Source of the DNA: Polaromonas sp.
GTDB lineage: Bacteria; Pseudomonadota; Gammaproteobacteria; Burkholderiales; Burkholderiaceae
Length of the DNA: 64,000 nt
Assembly (NCBI GenBank): GCA_013823505.1
Contig: PNMH01000008.1
Span: 22,828-86,827 of the forward strand
Direction of reading: 5' to 3'
Shown: positions 62,952 through 64,000 of the stretch, in pieces
How positions within the stretch are numbered: the stretch's first letter is position 1
Layout: every line of letters begins with the position of its first letter
Translations under genes and position numbers: made by a program
Notes under the pieces: generated by a model
Databases searched by the model: none
The model's input: the letters and a program-made list of their open reading frames with translations, nothing else
Told to the model about the DNA's origin: nothing

Positions 62952-63589
62952 TTGTACACGTTGAGCTGCAGCCGCTCGCGTTCGATCGCGCGGCCCACGC
63001 CCGGCAATTCGGCGAAGCGCTGCACCAGATCCCAGGTGGCTGGAAAGTCGGTCGGGTTGATGCCGGCATGACCGCCCCAGCGCAGCAGCGTCAGCGCGTA
63101 CGCGTCGAGCGCACCGGGCCGCACACCCACCATCCACGGCGCGGCCTGGGCCGCCATGACTTCGATCTCACCCAGCAACTCCCGGTAACGCGCAGCGCCG
63201 AATTCGCGAATGGCTTTCTGAGCGGCTTCGTCGTCGGTGAATTTCTGCGGGATGAACACATGGGTGAACGTGGGATGCACGGTGTTGTTCATCCAGGTCA
63301 GCACCTGCAAAGCCCGGGCACGCTCCAGACCCGCGGGCGGCAAGATGCCGGCCATGGGCAGCTTCTCGTCGAGGTACAGCAGGATGGCCACGATCTGCGT
63401 AACGACCTCATCCCCGTCGACCAGCACCGGCACCTGGCCGCGCGGGTTGAGGGCCAGGTACTCGGGCAACCGCTGCTCACCCTTGTGCAGCTTCACCATC
63501 GACGGCTCGAAGGCCACTTCGGCCAGTTCGAGCATGGCGTGTGGCACAAAGGAGCAGGCGCCGGGCGCAAAGAACAGTTTCAGGCTCAT
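62942..63589 (-). CDS. Glutathione S-transferase (beta-like)
   Basis: A 215-residue GST. N-domain: KLFFAPGACSFVPHAMLE, with the Cys/Ser pair of bacterial beta-class GSTs, and NPRGQVPVLVDGDEVVTQIVAILLYL. Helical C-domain ends NPTDFPATWDLVQRFAELPGV. Could conjugate or reduce electrophiles with glutathione. It is not closely similar to the GST at 38644. Downstream of the SWIB-domain gene on the same strand, 17 bp apart, so possibly co-transcribed. Confidence 0.85.
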   Translation of the reverse strand: MSLKLFFAPGACSFVPHAMLELAEVAFEPSMVKLHKGEQRLPEYLALNPRGQVPVLVDGDEVVTQIVAILLYLDEKLPMAGILPPAGLERARALQVLTWMNNTVHPTFTHVFIPQKFTDDEAAQKAIREFGAARYRELLGEIEVMAAQAAPWMVGVRPGALDAYALTLLRWGGHAGINPTDFPATWDLVQRFAELPGVGRAIERERLQLNVYKPA

Positions 63590-63606
63590 GGCGTTGTCTC
63601 TCGTTA

Positions 63607-64000
63607 TCAGTTCAGGTGGGGACTCAGCAGGCCCGCAATTTCAAACATGGTCACTTGCGGCTTGCCGAACACCGCCGCCAGCTTGGCGTCAGCGTTCACG
63701 CGGCGCTTGTCGCCCGCGTCTTGCAGGCCGTTGGCCTTGATGTAGTCCCACAGCTTTTTCACCACCTCGGGGCGCGACACGGCACCTTCGCCGATCACCG
63801 CAGCCAATGCGGCGCTGGGTTGTTTGCCGGTGGCGGCGGTGGTTTTGCGCGGGGCCTTGGCCGCCTTCACGGCGGGCGTTTTCTTCGCTGCGGCTTTCTT
63901 GGCGGGCGCGGCTTTGGCGGCCACTTTGGCAGCCACCTTCTTCGCAGGGGCACCCTTGGCCGGCGCGCCGGCCGCCGTCTTGCGTGGCGGGAACTTGGAC
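63607..64000 (-). CDS. SWIB/MDM2-domain protein with Lys/Ala-rich tail (5' truncated)
   Basis: The frame stays open to the right edge, so the N-terminus lies outside the window; 131 codons are visible. The first ~65 residues are Ala/Lys/Pro repeats (AAKVAAKAAPAKKAAAKK), like eukaryotic histone H1 and bacterial H1-like proteins. The C-terminal ~70 are a SWIB domain: SAALAAVIGEGAVSRPEVVKKLWDYIKANGLQDAGDKRRV (in pieces) and VTMFEIAGLLSPHL. Such proteins are common in Burkholderiales and Chlamydia and are thought to bind DNA; the exact role is unknown. Confidence 0.88.
   Translation of the reverse strand, partial: SKFPPRKTAAGAPAKGAPAKKVAAKVAAKAAPAKKAAAKKTPAVKAAKAPRKTTAATGKQPSAALAAVIGEGAVSRPEVVKKLWDYIKANGLQDAGDKRRVNADAKLAAVFGKPQVTMFEIAGLLSPHLN

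Overview
The window is a GC-rich, densely packed betaproteobacterial chromosome segment. Gene content and order (glnE/yhdP back to back, recA-recX, sucCD, the DUF3717-DUF1289 protein, a TerC protein, a Lys/Ala-rich SWIB protein) and two copies of a GC-rich dispersed repeat typical of the group point to Burkholderiales, family Comamonadaceae, Hydrogenophaga-like. That placement is inferred from reading and was not searched. I see no tRNA, rRNA, CRISPR array, insertion sequence or prophage.

Layout. 1-12.5 kb: the 3' part of an exopolysaccharide (EPS) operon on the + strand: acyltransferase (cut by the window edge), two GT4 and one GT2 glycosyltransferases, a pyruvyltransferase, a WcaF-like acetyltransferase, a nitroreductase-like protein, a GH16-like protein, a VanZ-like protein, outer-membrane export protein, a Wzc-like chain-length/tyrosine kinase, a J-domain protein and a CpsB-type phosphatase. 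Nearly all junctions are 4-bp ATGA/GTGA overlaps. 12.5-14 kb: a less GC-rich patch with a small membrane protein and a GNAT enzyme, then a DUF1428 protein. 14-26.8 kb: housekeeping: mltA, a small membrane protein, a two-component pair, a nitrilase-family amidase, yhdP, glnE and a rhombosortase-like protease.

26.8-38.6 kb: an apparent light/oxidative-stress island. A B12-type MerR photoreceptor (LitR/CarH-like), DUF2256, an iron-sulfur photolyase and a diiron ferritin-like protein run on the - strand. Divergent from them are a secreted glutathione peroxidase and an eight-gene set centred on a cyclopropane-fatty-acid-synthase-like methyltransferase (FAD oxidoreductase, DUF1365, CFA, CHI-like, MFS, DUF3833, SDR, NTF2-like). 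38.6-44.9 kb: GST, purB, DUF3717/DUF1289, terC, a holin-like membrane protein, a BepA-like M48 protease and moaC.

44.9-47.9 kb: a less GC-rich type IV pilin island: pilA behind a strong sigma-54 promoter match, a PglL-type O-oligosaccharyltransferase and a TfpX/TfpZ-like accessory protein. 48-54.8 kb: a five-gene signalling operon (CHASE2-Ser/Thr kinase, PP2C phosphatase, FHA protein, a CHASE2 protein that has lost its cyclase core, and a cyclic-nucleotide-phosphodiesterase-like metallo-hydrolase). 55-64 kb: sucCD, argC, recX, recA, a MarR regulator, a TctD/TctE-like two-component pair, a second GST and the C-terminal part of a SWIB-domain protein.

The observations most worth following up are the CHASE2 protein with an excised cyclase core beside a phosphodiesterase, the J-domain protein coupled between the EPS kinase and phosphatase genes, the complete B12 photoreceptor/photolyase/fatty-acid module, a 53-nt nested-palindrome element before the EPS export gene, and a match to the PhaR box upstream of sucCD.
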